In this document: piece by piece, positions 23,901 to 36,308 of the stretch
How positions within the stretch are numbered: position 1 is the stretch's first letter
Layout of the letters: each line of letters begins with the position of its first letter
Source: Oscheius tipulae
Taxonomy: Eukaryota > Nematoda > Chromadorea > Rhabditida > Rhabditidae
Direction of reading: 5' to 3'
Length of the DNA: 64,000 nt
Assembly: GCA_037178975.1 (NCBI GenBank)
Contig: JASJZH010000006.1
Location: 7,440,001-7,504,000 of the forward strand
The notes under the pieces: generated by a model
What the model was told of the DNA's origin: nothing
Seen by the model: only the letters and a program-made list of their open reading frames with translations
Database searches by the model: none
Made by a program: the position numbers and the translations under genes

Positions 23901-26900
23901 ATGTGCAACTGTCTGAGATGAAGATGTTTAACAACTGCTACGAAGTCTGCCGCAATATTCTGAACGGATCCATTCCTCCGGATTCCGACTTCAAGCCTGA
24001 TAAAATCGTTGACGAGCTGTTCACCTATCTCAAGAGCCAGACTCTTCCCTTCGCCATTCTGAAGAATGTTCTCAGTGGACCTACCCTCAAGCGTGAACCC
24101 GCTTTCGCCACTTTCGCAAAAAAGATCCAGGATATCTCTGCTGAAGGCAACATGAGAATCTTCCCCCAGATTCAGAAGATCATGGAGAACTACTTCGAGA
24201 CCAAGGTCCAGCCGAACAACTGGGAGACTGCCAAGCTCATCTACGCTGCTCTTGAAGAGACTTGCACCAAGTTCTATAGTGGCATCGACTCTCACATCTC
24301 CTTCGTGGTCAACAACCTGCTGAACCAGTTCAAGCAATGCGAGAAGTTTTTTGAAGGTCGTCAATACGATGACGCTGTAGCTCTTCTCAACGAAGAGTAC
24401 GGCACCAACAAGGACATTGTCGTGCAGATGATCTACTCTCACACCCAACTTGTTGGAAAAACCAAGCTGTTGGTGGCTCTCCTGAAGCGTGTTGGACAAG
24501 AAGGAATGCACCTGGTTGCTCCTCTCGCTGATAACCTCCGCGAGATTGGAAACATGTTCCACACTGACGAGGTATCCGAGCAGTGCAGTCGTCTTCTGCT
24601 CCAGAACAACTACACCAAGTACAGAAAGTTTGTCAACAAGATTATTTGGGACATCAATGACGTCCCGGTCTCTGAGCGTGACTTTGAGCATGTGCTGCCA
24701 GTCAACCAAGCCGTTCTCAACCTTCGTGACTTGTTCGCTAAGCTCAAGTCGAATGGCGTCACTCCCAAAGAGCTTCTTGGCAAGAGTCCCTGGATACACA
24801 AGGTTCTCCATGAGTTCTTCTTCAACGATGACCTGGAAGATTATGCTGTCCGTGCCTACATTGAGCGCCAGTTTGCCGTCTGCAACGTCGAGCAAAGCAC
24901 CCTGAAGGGATCTCACCCGGCCACCATCTACGACTTTACTGTCGACAACGACAACCTGGTTCACTACATGATTTCTCCCACGGAGAAGTCCAACCAGTAC
25001 TTGTCCATCGTCAAGTTCAGCGTCAATGTTGAGAACTTCTTCGAGGCTGTTACTCACCAGAACTTGGTAGGACATTAATTTTGTTTATTGAATGCTTAAA
25101 ATTTTAGCTTGACAACTTGGCTGAGAAGTATGGCAAGAGTGGAATTCGTCGTTCCAATGGAATCTGTTCCCAGTTGAGGATCACCGTTCTGGTCAACGTT
25201 ATCCAGCCTACGACTTCAGCTGATCCCGTCTCCCAAGTCAAGGGCCAGAGTAGAAATGCTCAGCTTGAGGAGCTGCCCCAATACACTGCTCTCGACAACG
25301 AGCTCATCGTCCAAGCTGAGAAGGCCGGTACCGAAATCCGAACTGCCTTGGCCAAGAAGCTAACAGCTGTTGACATCTCTGCCCATGTCATCGTCTGCAA
25401 CGAGTACAAGCCCCTGATGCAGGTTGATCTTCTGGGAGCCGAGAGCTTGGAAATGTGGAGACTTCCTGAGGGAGCCCGTCTCGAGTCTGACCGTATGTCC
25501 AACATTAACGTCTTCAAGTTTGATGACGAGAAGGACAAGCGCTACTCTCGACTATTCGTTCGTGAAAACGTCGAGTTCCCGATCCGTGAGTCTGATGACA
25601 TGTGAGTGTTTTCGGTTTTTATTGTAATATTGAACATTTTAGCTTCAAAGAGATCGACAACCAGATCATCAACCACATCGACAACGCCTGTGGAGCCATC
25701 AATGTGACTATGCGTCGATTCAAGAAGTATGTTTTCAGTTAAAGCTTCAACGAAAAAATGTGACCACCTAAACATATCACGGCATATAACTCATTTACCC
25801 ATTTTCAGGCCATATCCACCAAATGAACGGTAATACCTGCAATAACCATTATTTGAGTTCACTACAGCTAATGACACACGTTAACAGTTTAGGACGCTAA
25901 ATTTTGTTGCTTTTTACCCTGCTTGGCACTGCATTACGAACAATTTTTCAGGACCAGTTTCGTTGCCAACCACGTCTTCATGTATGTGAGCTTTCCCAAG
26001 CTGCCTCAGGACTTCACTGCTGAGAACGAGGAAGCCATCGAGTCCGTTCTCAAGGACTGCATTGAGCGTCAGAAGGAGATCCTCTACAAGCACTACGTCA
26101 CCGAGCTCGAGATTGTCTTCGCCAAGGAAATCGAGGAGCAGAAGGATCGCCGACTGGTCAAGCACCGTGTCATCTTTCGCGATGAGACTGGAGTCACTCC
26201 CGAGTTCGGATTCTACCAGGAGGACAAGAAGAAGATCACTGGACTCCGACTCTGCCGTCAGCTCTATGGCGATTCTGTCGAGGCCTATGGAAAGATCAAG
26301 AAGATCGAGAAGAAGAGAGTCCAGACCAGAGGAGGCAATACCACTTATGCCTACGACTACCCCAGTCTATTCGGCCGTGCCTGTCTGGAAGAGTGGAGAA
26401 GACTCCGTGAGGCTGCCATTGAGCGTCAGAACAATGAGGATCGCACTCTTCTCAACAAGTAAGCTCTTTGTGATTTCTTCTCTAAACAAAACTTTTTAGG
26501 GCATTCAACTCTCTAACCAAGGAACAGCGTGAAGCTTATGAGAACGGCGACTACCGTCAGTTCTTTTCCGAGACTGAGCTCGTCCTCTCCAACGGAAAAC
26601 TCGTTCACGTGAAGAACAAGGACGAGCTGAAGAAGAGAGCCGACAACTGCAACAACGAGACTGGAATCATCGCTTGGGAACTTAGGTATTTGATCATTTC
26701 TAACTGTTCCGAAGCAAGTTTTCAGACTTTTCACCCCTGAAAAGCCCCAAGGATACGACGTTGTTGTCATTGCCAACGACATTACCTTCCAGTCCGGCTC
26801 ATTCGCTACTGCTGAGGACGAGATCTACCAGCTGTCCAGTGAATACAGTCGTCAGAACAAACTCCCTCGTGTCAACGTGTCCTGCAACTCTGGTGCTCGC

Positions 26901-28802
26901 ATCGGTCTTGCCGAGGACGTTTCCAAGATCTTTAGAGCCAAGTTCAAGGTAGTCTTTTTGAGTTTAGTTTTCTAACTTGTGAGTTCAGAACCCTGAGAAC
27001 CCTGCTGATGGATTCGAGTACCTCTACGTGAACGCTACTGACGAGCCGCTGATCCGTGACCAGATCAGCTACGAGAAGTTGCCCAATGGAACTCTGAAAT
27101 TGACCAGTGTCATCGGTCGCCAGAATGAGAACATCGGAGTGGAGAATCTTCAAGGATCTGGATTGATTGCTGGAGAGACATCTGCTGCCTACAATGAAGT
27201 GCCCACCTACTGCTTCGTCACCGGTAGATCTGTCGGAATCGGAGCCTACACCGCTCGTCTAGCACATCGTATCGTCCAGGCCAAGTCATCTCATCTCATC
27301 CTGACTGGATCTGCTGCCCTTAACACCGTTCTCGGAAAAGAAGTCTACACCTCGAACAACCAACTCGGAGGAATCCAGATCATGCACAAGAACGGAGTGA
27401 CTCATTCTGTTGTGGAGAACGATTTCGAGGGGATCCTCAAGATTGTCCAATGGATGGGATACTTGCCCAAGGAGACTGAGCAGTTTCCGTACCACGAGAA
27501 GTTCGGATTCGACCAGAGTCCGAGACAGGTCAACTTCAATGTCGAGGTCAACAAGCCGTATGACATCCGTGAGCTCATCGATTCTCGTGACTCAACCGAA
27601 TTGCGTGGAATCTGTGACAGCGGCTCCTTTGACGAGATCATGGAAGAATGGGCTAAAACCATTGTTGCTGGACGTGCCAGACTTGGAGGAATCCCTATTG
27701 GAATCGTTTCTTCCGAGCTGCGAAATGTCAAGAACGTGACTCCTGCTGATCCTGCCACCCCCAATAGTCAAGCCCTGGAGATCCATCAAGCTGGTCAGGT
27801 TTGGTATCCCGACTCCGCCTTCAAGACTGCTGAAGTCATCAACGACTTCAACAGAGAAGGACTCCCACTCCTCTTCATTGCCTCCCTCCGTGGTTTCTCC
27901 GGTGGACAGAAGGACATGTTTGACATGGTTCTCAAGTTCGGAGCCCAGATTGTTGACGCTCTCCGACAGTACAAGCAGCCGGTCATCATCTATATTCCAG
28001 TGCAGGGAGAGCTCCGCGGTGGCGCCTGGGCTGTGCTCGACAGCAAGATCAACCCCGGATTCATAACTATGGTCGCTGACGAGGACTCCCGAGGAGGAAT
28101 TCTGGAACCGAACGCTATCGTCGGTATCAAGTTCCGCAAAGACAAAGTTGAAGCTCTGCAAAGGCGGAACGACGAGCTGTTGAGTCAATGGGACAAGGAG
28201 CTGGCTGAGGAGATCAGAAAGAACGGAGCCGTCTCCGAAGAAGCCACCCGCCTCCAAAACCTGATGAGCAAGCGATCGGCTGAACTGGCCAAGGCCTACA
28301 GAAGTGTCACCGTCGAGTATGCCGATCTCCACGATCGTGCCCAGAGGATGTACAAGAAGGGAGCTGTCCAGTATGTCACCGATCTGACCAACTCCCGCAA
28401 CTTGTTCTGCAATATCCTCCACCTCGAGATTGCCAAGATCAAGCTCGCTGAGAAGTAAGTTTATTTTTCAAAATTTTGTTAATAACTCATACTTCAGATA
28501 TATATCTGCCGCTCGCAACGTGACACGAAATGCTGCCTACAAATGGGTACAAGACCAATTGGAAGAGGCTCATCCTGGAATCACCTCCAAGCCACCTCAA
28601 GAACAAATGGTCCTACTCGAGAAGATGGTTGAATCCAACGACTTCACCAAGAAAGTCAACGAGGTTCATGAGGACTCCGTGGAAAGGTAAGAGCACTCCC
28701 GGATCATAACAATGCCAGTTTTGCAGGGAACTCTTCTCCATGCCTCCCGAGTGCCGAGAACGACTACTCCAGCGTCTTTTATCAAGGAAAAGTTCAATTT
28801 AA
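20918..28802 (+). CDS. pod-2: Acetyl-CoA carboxylase (multidomain, complete)
   Basis: Twenty exons chain in phase from ATG 20918 to TAA 28800-28802 and give about 2,250 residues, the usual size for animal ACC. It makes malonyl-CoA from acetyl-CoA, CO2 and ATP, the committed step of fatty acid synthesis. The biotin carboxylase part shows [12 protein letters not shown], the ATP loop [38 protein letters not shown] and [15 protein letters not shown]. The biotinyl domain has the acceptor Lys in ESMKLVF (codon 23679-23681). A long central domain (exons from 23761) precedes the carboxyltransferase part: [66 protein letters not shown] and [13 protein letters not shown]. Codon use is strongly C-ending, suggesting high expression, and explains the long antisense open frames. 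One intron (21992-22075) is GC-AG. Confidence 0.97.
21992..22075 (+). other. GC-AG intron in the carboxylase gene
   Basis: The exon ends YPLM and the next begins IKASEGGGG; both flanks are invariant ACC sequence, so the splice must fall here. The donor reads ATG then GCAAGT, and the acceptor is a T-tract with CTAG. No GT donor is available that would keep the frame. Confidence 0.85.
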
Positions 28803-29029
28803 GTGTCGGGTCCCGATTCCCTTACAATTTCACTTATCGCCTCTCAGTGCCGGCCACATCACTTAGATCCCTGAAAGCCTTCTTAGCCTCACACGCCTTC
28901 TCAGTGTGTTTTGCCTTCTACGTGTCATTTTCAGCATTATTAGCAGTCTAGACATTGTTTTCTTTTTTGTGATTTTTCAAACATGCCTTGAATTCCTACA
29001 CGAGTGCATTTTGCCGTCTTACTCCCTTT

Positions 29030-29035
29030 TTTATT
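29030..29035 (-). terminator. Poly(A) signal of the astacin gene
   Basis: AATAAA on the minus strand about 170 bases past the astacin stop codon. It lies inside the likely 3' UTR of the convergent carboxylase gene. Confidence 0.5.
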
Positions 29036-29116
29036 GTTAAGACCCGGACCTTACGCGGGACTCTCAAATGTGATATTGCTCTAGTTTTGTGCAGGTGATA
29101 TGAAACAGATTCTTGT

Positions 29117-29122
29117 AATAAA
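29117..29122 (+). terminator. Poly(A) signal of the carboxylase gene
   Basis: AATAAA 315 bases after the carboxylase stop, about 85 bases from the end of the convergent astacin coding region. Confidence 0.6.
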
Positions 29123-29206
29123 AATTTATCGTTCAATAACCTGATATCTTCGTATGTGGAGCAGCTATATACCCATGGGGTGATAAATGACACTGGGGAG
29201 AGACGA

Positions 29207-31133
29207 TCAGCACAACTGACAACTTTTAGCACACTTGGTGGTCATGTATTGCTGGAAGATGAACTGCGTACACATGCCGCTGTTAGCCCATCGCTCACAC
29301 CAAGATCTGAACACTCTTTTCTTGAAAAGCTTGGCTAAAAACTTACCTGGTGTCTACACAATCTTTTTTCTCGGCCTTCTTCTCAATTTCTGGAACCTCT
29401 AGAACGGTATCGCCATCTTTCTCACACTTTTCGCAGCTTTCAGGGCAGTTTTCAGTCATGAATCTCTCACTGAACTGAGACTCACAGTGTCCAGCTCTAG
29501 CTAAGAATGAGCAATCTCGCCGTCTGAACAACAGCGTTTCTACTCGAGGAAGTTCTCACCTGTCCTCACACTTTCTCTTCATAATAATGGACGCGATGCT
29601 ATCCGGCACTTTCTTGTTACTACCAGTATTACCTCCTTTTGGGACTAATGGTCTTTTGGAGGCACTCTTCACAGGACCTGCTGTAGCCATATCTTCAGGC
29701 AACTCGGCTAAATGACTGTTAGTGAGGGAAAAAAAGTAATTTACTAAGTTGGGGACAGCTGTATAGTTTATTGATCTTATAGAGATCGTTTGTACTGAAT
29801 CCAACTCGTTGGCCAATTTCGACATCACCCTCCTTTGGCTCAATTGTTGGTTTACCATTCTGAAAGAAAAACCTTAAAACAACTTATGCCTCTGTATAGG
29901 AAAAAAAAACAAACGAAACCATTTCAAGATCACAATCTGCCTAAAAAACGGTACCTTGCTGAAGGCCGTAGGAGCATAATGCATCACAGATCCGTAGTCG
30001 TATTTGGTACCCAAATGATCGATCATACTCAGACTATACTTATCGAACTGGTCTAAATCATCATATGAGTCAACTGAGTGGGAGTCCAAGTGAAACCTTG
30101 CAAACCGGCCTCCACATTGTTCCAATTGATGGTTACATAGTCATCTCGATCCGCTCGACCTGAAACATATGTTAATACAAGGGAAAAACAAGTGACCCAA
30201 ACCTGGAAATTGGGTCTGAAAACTCACTTTGTTCATGGAAGAAGCCGACAGCATGCATCAGCTCGTGAATAATGATTCCCTTTTGGATACAACCGTCTCC
30301 AAGACTCACAGGCTGCTTACCGCCTGAAAAATCTGCATTTCGACTCTTCCCTTGAGGCTACTAGTTTTTCCGCTACGTAATAGACTGCTGCATAACACAC
30401 GATTACGTCGCTATGACTGAATATAATGTGCACCGAGGCTAGTTTTAAGCGAAAGCGCCGGAAACAGTGAAAGGGCTTAAGTTTGGAATTCTTTTTTGAA
30501 AATGATCCAAACAGCAAAACTTACCAATTCTGCCAACTAGAGAATAGCAACCATCGTCGGGAACAATGTGAATATAGTCTTGATCAGCAGCTGATTTTGG
30601 CGCAAAGTCAATACATGTCTTCTTTTTATACTCGTCAATAGCTTCGGCTATTTTGGATCGACTGAAATGATTAGTGGCGCAAAATTGTTTAGAACCTGAA
30701 CGACGAGTACTGTGAGCTGATTGTGTAAGGAATGCGGCCAGTGGTCCATTTCAAATAGGTTTGCCGGACTGCGTTCCTTTGAACACCGAAAACACCAAAA
30801 AGAGGAGCGTCGCCAGTGAAACTCCTGACATTTCCAGAATTCAGACCAGAATTGACTGGAAATATGTATCTAGGAAATTGTCAGGGATCACCAATATCTC
30901 CTTCGAATCGAGATGGGTTGTACATGGCAGAGTCATTCACTCTTCCCCATCTCTGCGAGTCTCTCATAACTTTGGCCATGTGAAAGTCGTGCTCCGTTAA
31001 GACGGTCTCCATATCAGGAATAGCTTTATCAAAAAACTGAAATAGTAGACTTCACCTTCCTTACAGGTAAGAAACTTACAAAGTTTGTCTGTGATAAGGA
31101 TATAATTGGCAGAGTGAGAACGAGCAGTAACAT
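29207..31133 (-). CDS. Astacin metalloprotease with two C-terminal ShKT domains (NAS type)
   Basis: Minus-strand multi-exon gene. ATG 31133 opens a signal peptide ([15 protein letters not shown]); stop TGA is at 29209-29207. A prodomain follows, then the catalytic domain: [11 protein letters not shown], a CIDF motif, [12 protein letters not shown], the zinc site [13 protein letters not shown] (about 30271-30233; three His plus catalytic Glu) and the Met-turn SVMHY. After a linker rich in Lys, Pro and Ser come two ShKT (SXC) domains with six Cys each: CEDRRRDC to CPESCEKC, and DCVDTRSWC to CAKSCQLC. The order signal, pro, astacin, ShKT, ShKT is that of several nematode NAS proteases, secreted enzymes used in digestion, moulting or hatching. 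The last exon (29306-29207) follows a good donor and completes the second ShKT. An upstream in-frame ATG at 31217 would place non-signal sequence before the signal peptide and is less likely. Confidence 0.92.
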
Positions 31134-32555
31134 TTTTGGGAATGACAGACTGGGGGCGGGGCGGCCATGGTCGCCGGAGGCCACCCAGGCGCGACAGCTC
31201 CAAACATAGCTCAGCATACAAACAAAAAGAGAAAATAGGGAAACGAGAAAAGATCAGATTAATTGATATCTGAAGATCGAATACTGCCTGGTATTCATTT
31301 TAGCAGAAAACAAACCATCCTAGCGGTTGCTCACCAACGCACTAGAGGCCAATGGCGAACCGGGTAGTTAATCACAATCATTGAGAGTTTCGTCAACACG
31401 ACAGTTTTTGGGACATGCGTTGATGTTATGGTAAGAAATTCCGGATCAACTGATGAGTAGTAAATATGGAACTTAGAGCACTGTTAAAGGGAGCATAAGA
31501 GACATCCGAAACCCATTTCTACAGTAACTCAAAATCTGTTATCCTTGACAAGTCAAGAGTTTGCTTCAATTTAGACGGTTTTTTTTTCCTAAGCGTTTCC
31601 TAAGCGACTCCGTTAGATAGGAAATAGTTTAGCAGGCAAAAGCGTTTATGCTGCTTTTGCGCTTAATTTTGAGACATTGTTAAGATTCAACAGAGCCTCG
31701 AGAAGCAATGTGCTCCCAGCACACTTGGCTTCCAACTGAGTTTCTGAGCTTGCCAAAACTTGTCGAAAGCAATTAAACAAAGCAAATCTTTGAGACAATT
31801 TACTTGTCAGGTTTACTTTGACAAGCCTCAATTTCAATTACTCGATTTCCTTCAGAAAAGTGCCGATTGTTTGGGTCATAGCACAAACACAACGCATTTC
31901 CAACCTATACTTCTATATATATTCGGAGTCGGCACAATTTGATCTATCTTTTGAGATCAACTTCACTTTGTCTCTTAAGCCTTTAAGGGTCAACTGCCAG
32001 GCTCGTTCAGTCACAGCTCTCATAAAGGTGACTTAACAGTTTTCAAACAATCCTCCTACTGACATCTCCGAGTTTGACCCATCCGTGTGAAGATGCAACC
32101 AATAGTTCTTCAGATACAAGCTTAAAACTTTTGAAGAAAATACCACTAGATTCAAAAGTAGACAGAAAAACTGGATAGATATGATGTGCAGGTTGCTTTG
32201 CTCATCTACAGCTTCCCATAAGGATGTGTTCAACAGATTCTATTGTAGGTACAAGTAACAGAATTAGAAACAGTTTGTCAGCTTGAACAAGAAAAAACAC
32301 AACTAAAAGAATTGCTATTATCGTAACAAACGCCCACTTTGAGGAAAATATCGTAGTGTTTCCTCGCAGCATAACTGATTTGCTGAATGATGCACAAAAG
32401 GTATGAATCTATTTTAGTCACACATTGGGGGAATCCCAAGCAGTCCGTCCTCTGATCATCTGATAACCCCATGAACTGGCCGGGTAGGCAGGAGGTCCGG
32501 TCATTCTGTTTGGACTTGTGCAGCAATCGAGGCAATCAGACCAGAGGCCGACTGC
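31134..32555. other. Intergenic region, nothing recognised
   Basis: About 1.4 kb between the starts of the astacin gene and the 3' end of the aquaporin gene. Only short random-looking frames are present; no RNA gene or repeat was recognised. Confidence 0.4.
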
Positions 32556-34128
32556 TCATTGTTTCTCATATTTGCGGACGCAGCTGAAAAACGGCCGTCA
32601 TTAAGCGGGTCAAGCCGCCAATTGCATCGAAGGAGTCATTTCCAGATATTTATTTCGGCACTGGTCAGAATTAGAAAATGTGAGTTTCTTTTGGCCCGAA
32701 ACAATGTATAAGGCGACGATCATCAGGAGCGTAAACCAGTCTGAGATGACATTCTGGAATCGGGAACAATTCGAGCTTACCTGTACAGAAACGAAGAAAG
32801 CAAGGCACCAACTGCCGGTCCGAGCCAAAATGAGACTAACATTCCGAAGAAGGTATCATTCGTGTCGGCTCCAAATGCTCGCAATAGGTAGATTCCGAAT
32901 GACAGTAACGGATTCCAGTTGTGATTTGAATGAAGCAAGCTGGGAGAACATAAAGACAATGCAATTTAGCTTACCTGAGGAAAGAGCTGAGAAAAATGGC
33001 CATGAAGAGCCCTGTTGGTGGCTCTGTTAAAAAGGAAACTCTTCGTTTCCCCATTCTTTTGCACACATGAGCCATGAGGTAAGCAACGACTACAAGAGCT
33101 GTTCCCAGAAATTGTACAAGCATCTTAAAAGTACCTTTAATGGTAACAAAAACAGTCGCAATAAAGAGATCTTGAGAAACGATAGGTTTGTTAGGACAGG
33201 AGGGGACAGTGTGGCAGCCAGTAAAGTTCGTCCTAATTGAAAGTCACAATGTAATTTTAACCCCAAAAGAGATGCAGAAAGTTCAATTTTTGTTTTTTTA
33301 TGAAAAACTGAAAGCTGCAAGCGCTTACCAGCTTGAAGAGAGCGCTGTTCCATTCCGTGTTTACATCATAGTCCAATGACCTCTTTGGCGGAAGCCCATT
33401 TGGTTTTTGCACCTTCAAATTGGTTAAGTAACAGCTGTATTTGAACGACTCACAGCAATGGCTCCAATGGCTAGGATTGAGGCAAGAAATTGGACGAGGA
33501 AAACGAGAAGACATAAAATCCAAGATGTTGTCGATGTGAAGAGATTCGATAGTGTTATAAACGGGTGAAGATGGACACTAAATCACCGCTTAATGAGTTG
33601 GCTCACGATCGCAAACAAGCATATTGTAAAGAACGTACGTTTTAAACGATGACACAAATAGAATGGCGGTAATTGCGTCGACTAAAGAAACCATAGTTAT
33701 CCTGTGAATTCCACTGACATGTCGGTCGGCCATCTCATTGTCCACATGGAGTGTTAAGAATATAGTAGTGAAAACCTTAAAAAAGTGTCCTCAAAAAATT
33801 AAGACTTACTGCACAAAATTCTGCAAATAGGGGTCTGACGACTCCTTCAAGGCACGACTGACACCCAGTCATATACACCTAAATCCGAGAAGATAATAGA
33901 ATTCAATTAGCCAATTACGTAATTATCAAGCTGTGTCCCTTGCTGCAGGACGGTGTTCGGAACTGGTTGATATTCATCCTAAAAGGGAATTGTGAAGGAA
34001 AACCAAAGAGAGCTCGCGTGTTGATGGTAATTAGGCTTTCTTTCCTCAATTCCACCATTATATGACCCGTAGACTTTTCTCTGCTCCAAAGAATACTCTC
34101 CATGATCGTCGTAGTACCTATGAGCCAT
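32556..34128 (-). CDS. Divergent aquaporin (both NPA boxes altered)
   Basis: Minus strand, ATG 34128 (after CTTCAG) to TGA 32558-32556. Exons read MAHRYYDDHGEYSLEQRK, DEYQPVPNT, then CLEGVVRPLFAEFCAVFTT (TM1), SLVDAITAILFVSSFK (TM2), VHLHPFITLSNLF (first half-helix), a TM3 with FLVQFLASILAIGAIA, an extracellular loop with CPNKPIVSQDLFIATVFVT, TM4 with FLGTALVVVAYLMAHVCKR, TM5 with PTGLFMAIFLSSF, NWNPLLSFGIYLL (second half-helix) and TM6 FWLGPAVGALLSSFLY. This is the aquaporin fold order. The first NPA box is HPF and the second NPL, as far from the rule as the AQP11/12-like group, so water transport cannot be assumed. One intron (33331 to about 33228) does not phase cleanly by eye. The C-terminal exon SCVRKYEKQ is reached through an intron of about 200 bases. 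Confidence 0.8.
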
Positions 34129-36308
34129 CTGAAGCAGGAAATTTGAAGCGTTATGAGCCAAGGATTCGTAAAAAGTCTGTTGCGACGTGAAGAGGTAATG
34201 CAGGCGGTGATTATGGAAATTTATCGCGAGGACTACATCAAGAGAAACACAATGAAAGAACTTCAAAGTTGGCTAAGTGCCTTTAGTCTCAATTGTAATC
34301 GTGCTGACGCGCGAGAGAGATGGACAGGTGCAGGCTTCGGAGTCAATGAGCCAAGAGTAGTAATATCGTGTAGTTAAAGAGGCGGAGCTTGGCACTCCGC
34401 GGAAACAATTTTTTATTGAAACGGACATATATTTTTCTGCTCGCTATTAAAAAAGAGTCAATTGGAGCGTGGAGATGTCGCCACACCTTCTCTGCGAGTT
34501 AGTAGTGAACAAAGGACGAGTTGCGTGGCAGCAGCCGGCTGCGGCCAAGTCTATGCTAATTTATTACAACCCATCACTCAGCAGTGGTTCAGGTCATCTT
34601 CGAAATCTGTTAACATGGAGTGGACAAAAAACGTAACAAGGCAGGTGGCAACACCCTTTCGAACGCTAAATGACTCAGGAGGGGATTGATGTTCGTGTTG
34701 AGATGGCGACAGTTGCCTTGTGAGCTCCTTTGTGAAATTCTACGATGGGAGCTGCAGTGTGTGTGACATGTGTTCGCAACAGGAACCGCGACACAAGATC
34801 TTTTCGTAAAAGCGGTTGGACCACCCGTGAAAAGCGAGAAAGACACTTGGCTTATCCATTCAGGTTCTGTTTACTTTGAGGGCAGTCGGTTATATACACT
34901 TCCCTCTTCCCGACATGGTCTATGTAATCGTGAACACGTGAAATAAATTTTGTTCGGGCTTGAGTTGGAAAGAAAGGCACAAAACTTTATCTGCTATATG
35001 ATAATAGTGATAGACTCTTAAGCTTTGACATCAGGCTCCAACGATTATTGTTGCGGCTGTGGCTCTCTTCAATGTGAAATAGAAAGCCTGATCCTGAAGA
35101 AGTTCTCCCGGTGTTGGATTAGCTGAATCTCCAGTAAATTCCGCTGGAGTCGGTTAACCCGGCTGTGGTTTGATGACTTTGTACGACGTCTTTGGGTGTG
35201 GTGGACAGTGGTCAGTAATGCAGCTCACTTTTCTATGTTCAAGCGTCTTCAGGCAATTCATTCAGTGTGCTCATTCTCGGCTCTATTTAATACTTTTAAT
35301 TCCTATCATTTCAGCACAACACGGGTAAATCACACAAGTTTTTGATTCTAAAAAAAGTTACTCTCCCATCTTGGCCCAAGTATTTTGGTGGCAATCAGTG
35401 CCGTTGCTTATTACTGGTATCCTTTTCCTCTATTTCCTTATTTTGCCTTGTGCTAGCATTTTGCCTTTATTAGCTTCTGGATATTATCTCGGTTTCCAAT
35501 TTCTATTTGAAGAAAACTAACCTTTTTCGATAGTGTCTGATTTGAAATAAAAGCTTGCCAATACAAACAGTTTTGGGAAATTTGAGTGGCGGAGCCAAAG
35601 TTAAAGAGTGGAGTAATTTTAGTGCGAAAGAGAGGTGAGAATGGGAAATAAAAAGGGAAACGAGTGACGTGAGGGGACGTCACTTGGGGAAAAATGCTGA
35701 ATCCAAAAATAGGGAAGCGAACGAGTGTTTGCCCGCGGATACGGTAGCAATCGTGACGGGACCCACGAGTTACAAAGTGTGCACTGATTCAAGTCTACCA
35801 CATTGTCTTCTATGTTTCTCGGAAGATTGTAGCCAAAAGTTGCTTGATTGGTAATGAAATCAAGATATACTTTCCCTCTTCCTCCACGCTTCGAGTATTT
35901 CGATACTAAAGCGCTAATAAATAATTGTTGATAATTTTTATCTGTTCATTTGTCCTCCATTGTTCAGCAAGATCTTTTTTCTGTGTTCTCTTCCACCTGA
36001 TCCCCGCTGAAAGCTGAACGGTTTTCGGCAAGGTCAGATCTCTCCTTCTTCTAGTCAGATCTCGTGCAACCTGTTTGCCACTTCGTAAAAACAATCAGGT
36101 GTTGCAATTAGAAATCGACGGCGTCCGGTCTGTGGGTCAGTATACGCCCTCCACGCTTCGAGTCAAATGAACGCGACGCGGCGACGCCTGCGCGTCGTAA
36201 GCCTGTCCAAAGCGCGATAACGAGATCTGTTCTGCTAAGGAGCGCTAGCTCTGAGTTGTTCACTTCTCAGTGCCTGTAAAAGCCCTGAAAAGGGCGCCTA
36301 CGCCCTCG
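34129..36308. other. Intergenic region, nothing recognised
   Basis: About 2.2 kb between the aquaporin start and the cytokine start, which are divergent, so both promoters are probably here. Short frames on both strands show no motif. A GC-rich patch lies at about 36170-36215. Confidence 0.4.

Noticed and set aside
23744-25075. 443-codon open frame on the minus strand
   Set aside because: It lies wholly antisense to the conserved central part of the carboxylase. It exists because the coding strand uses C-ending codons and few codons that read as stops in reverse.
27592-28422. 276-codon minus-strand frame
   Set aside because: Same shadow effect under the carboxyltransferase exon.
29540-29860. 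Possible separate small gene at the astacin 3' end
   Set aside because: The frames join in phase to the astacin domain as linker and ShKT domains, so they belong to the same protein.
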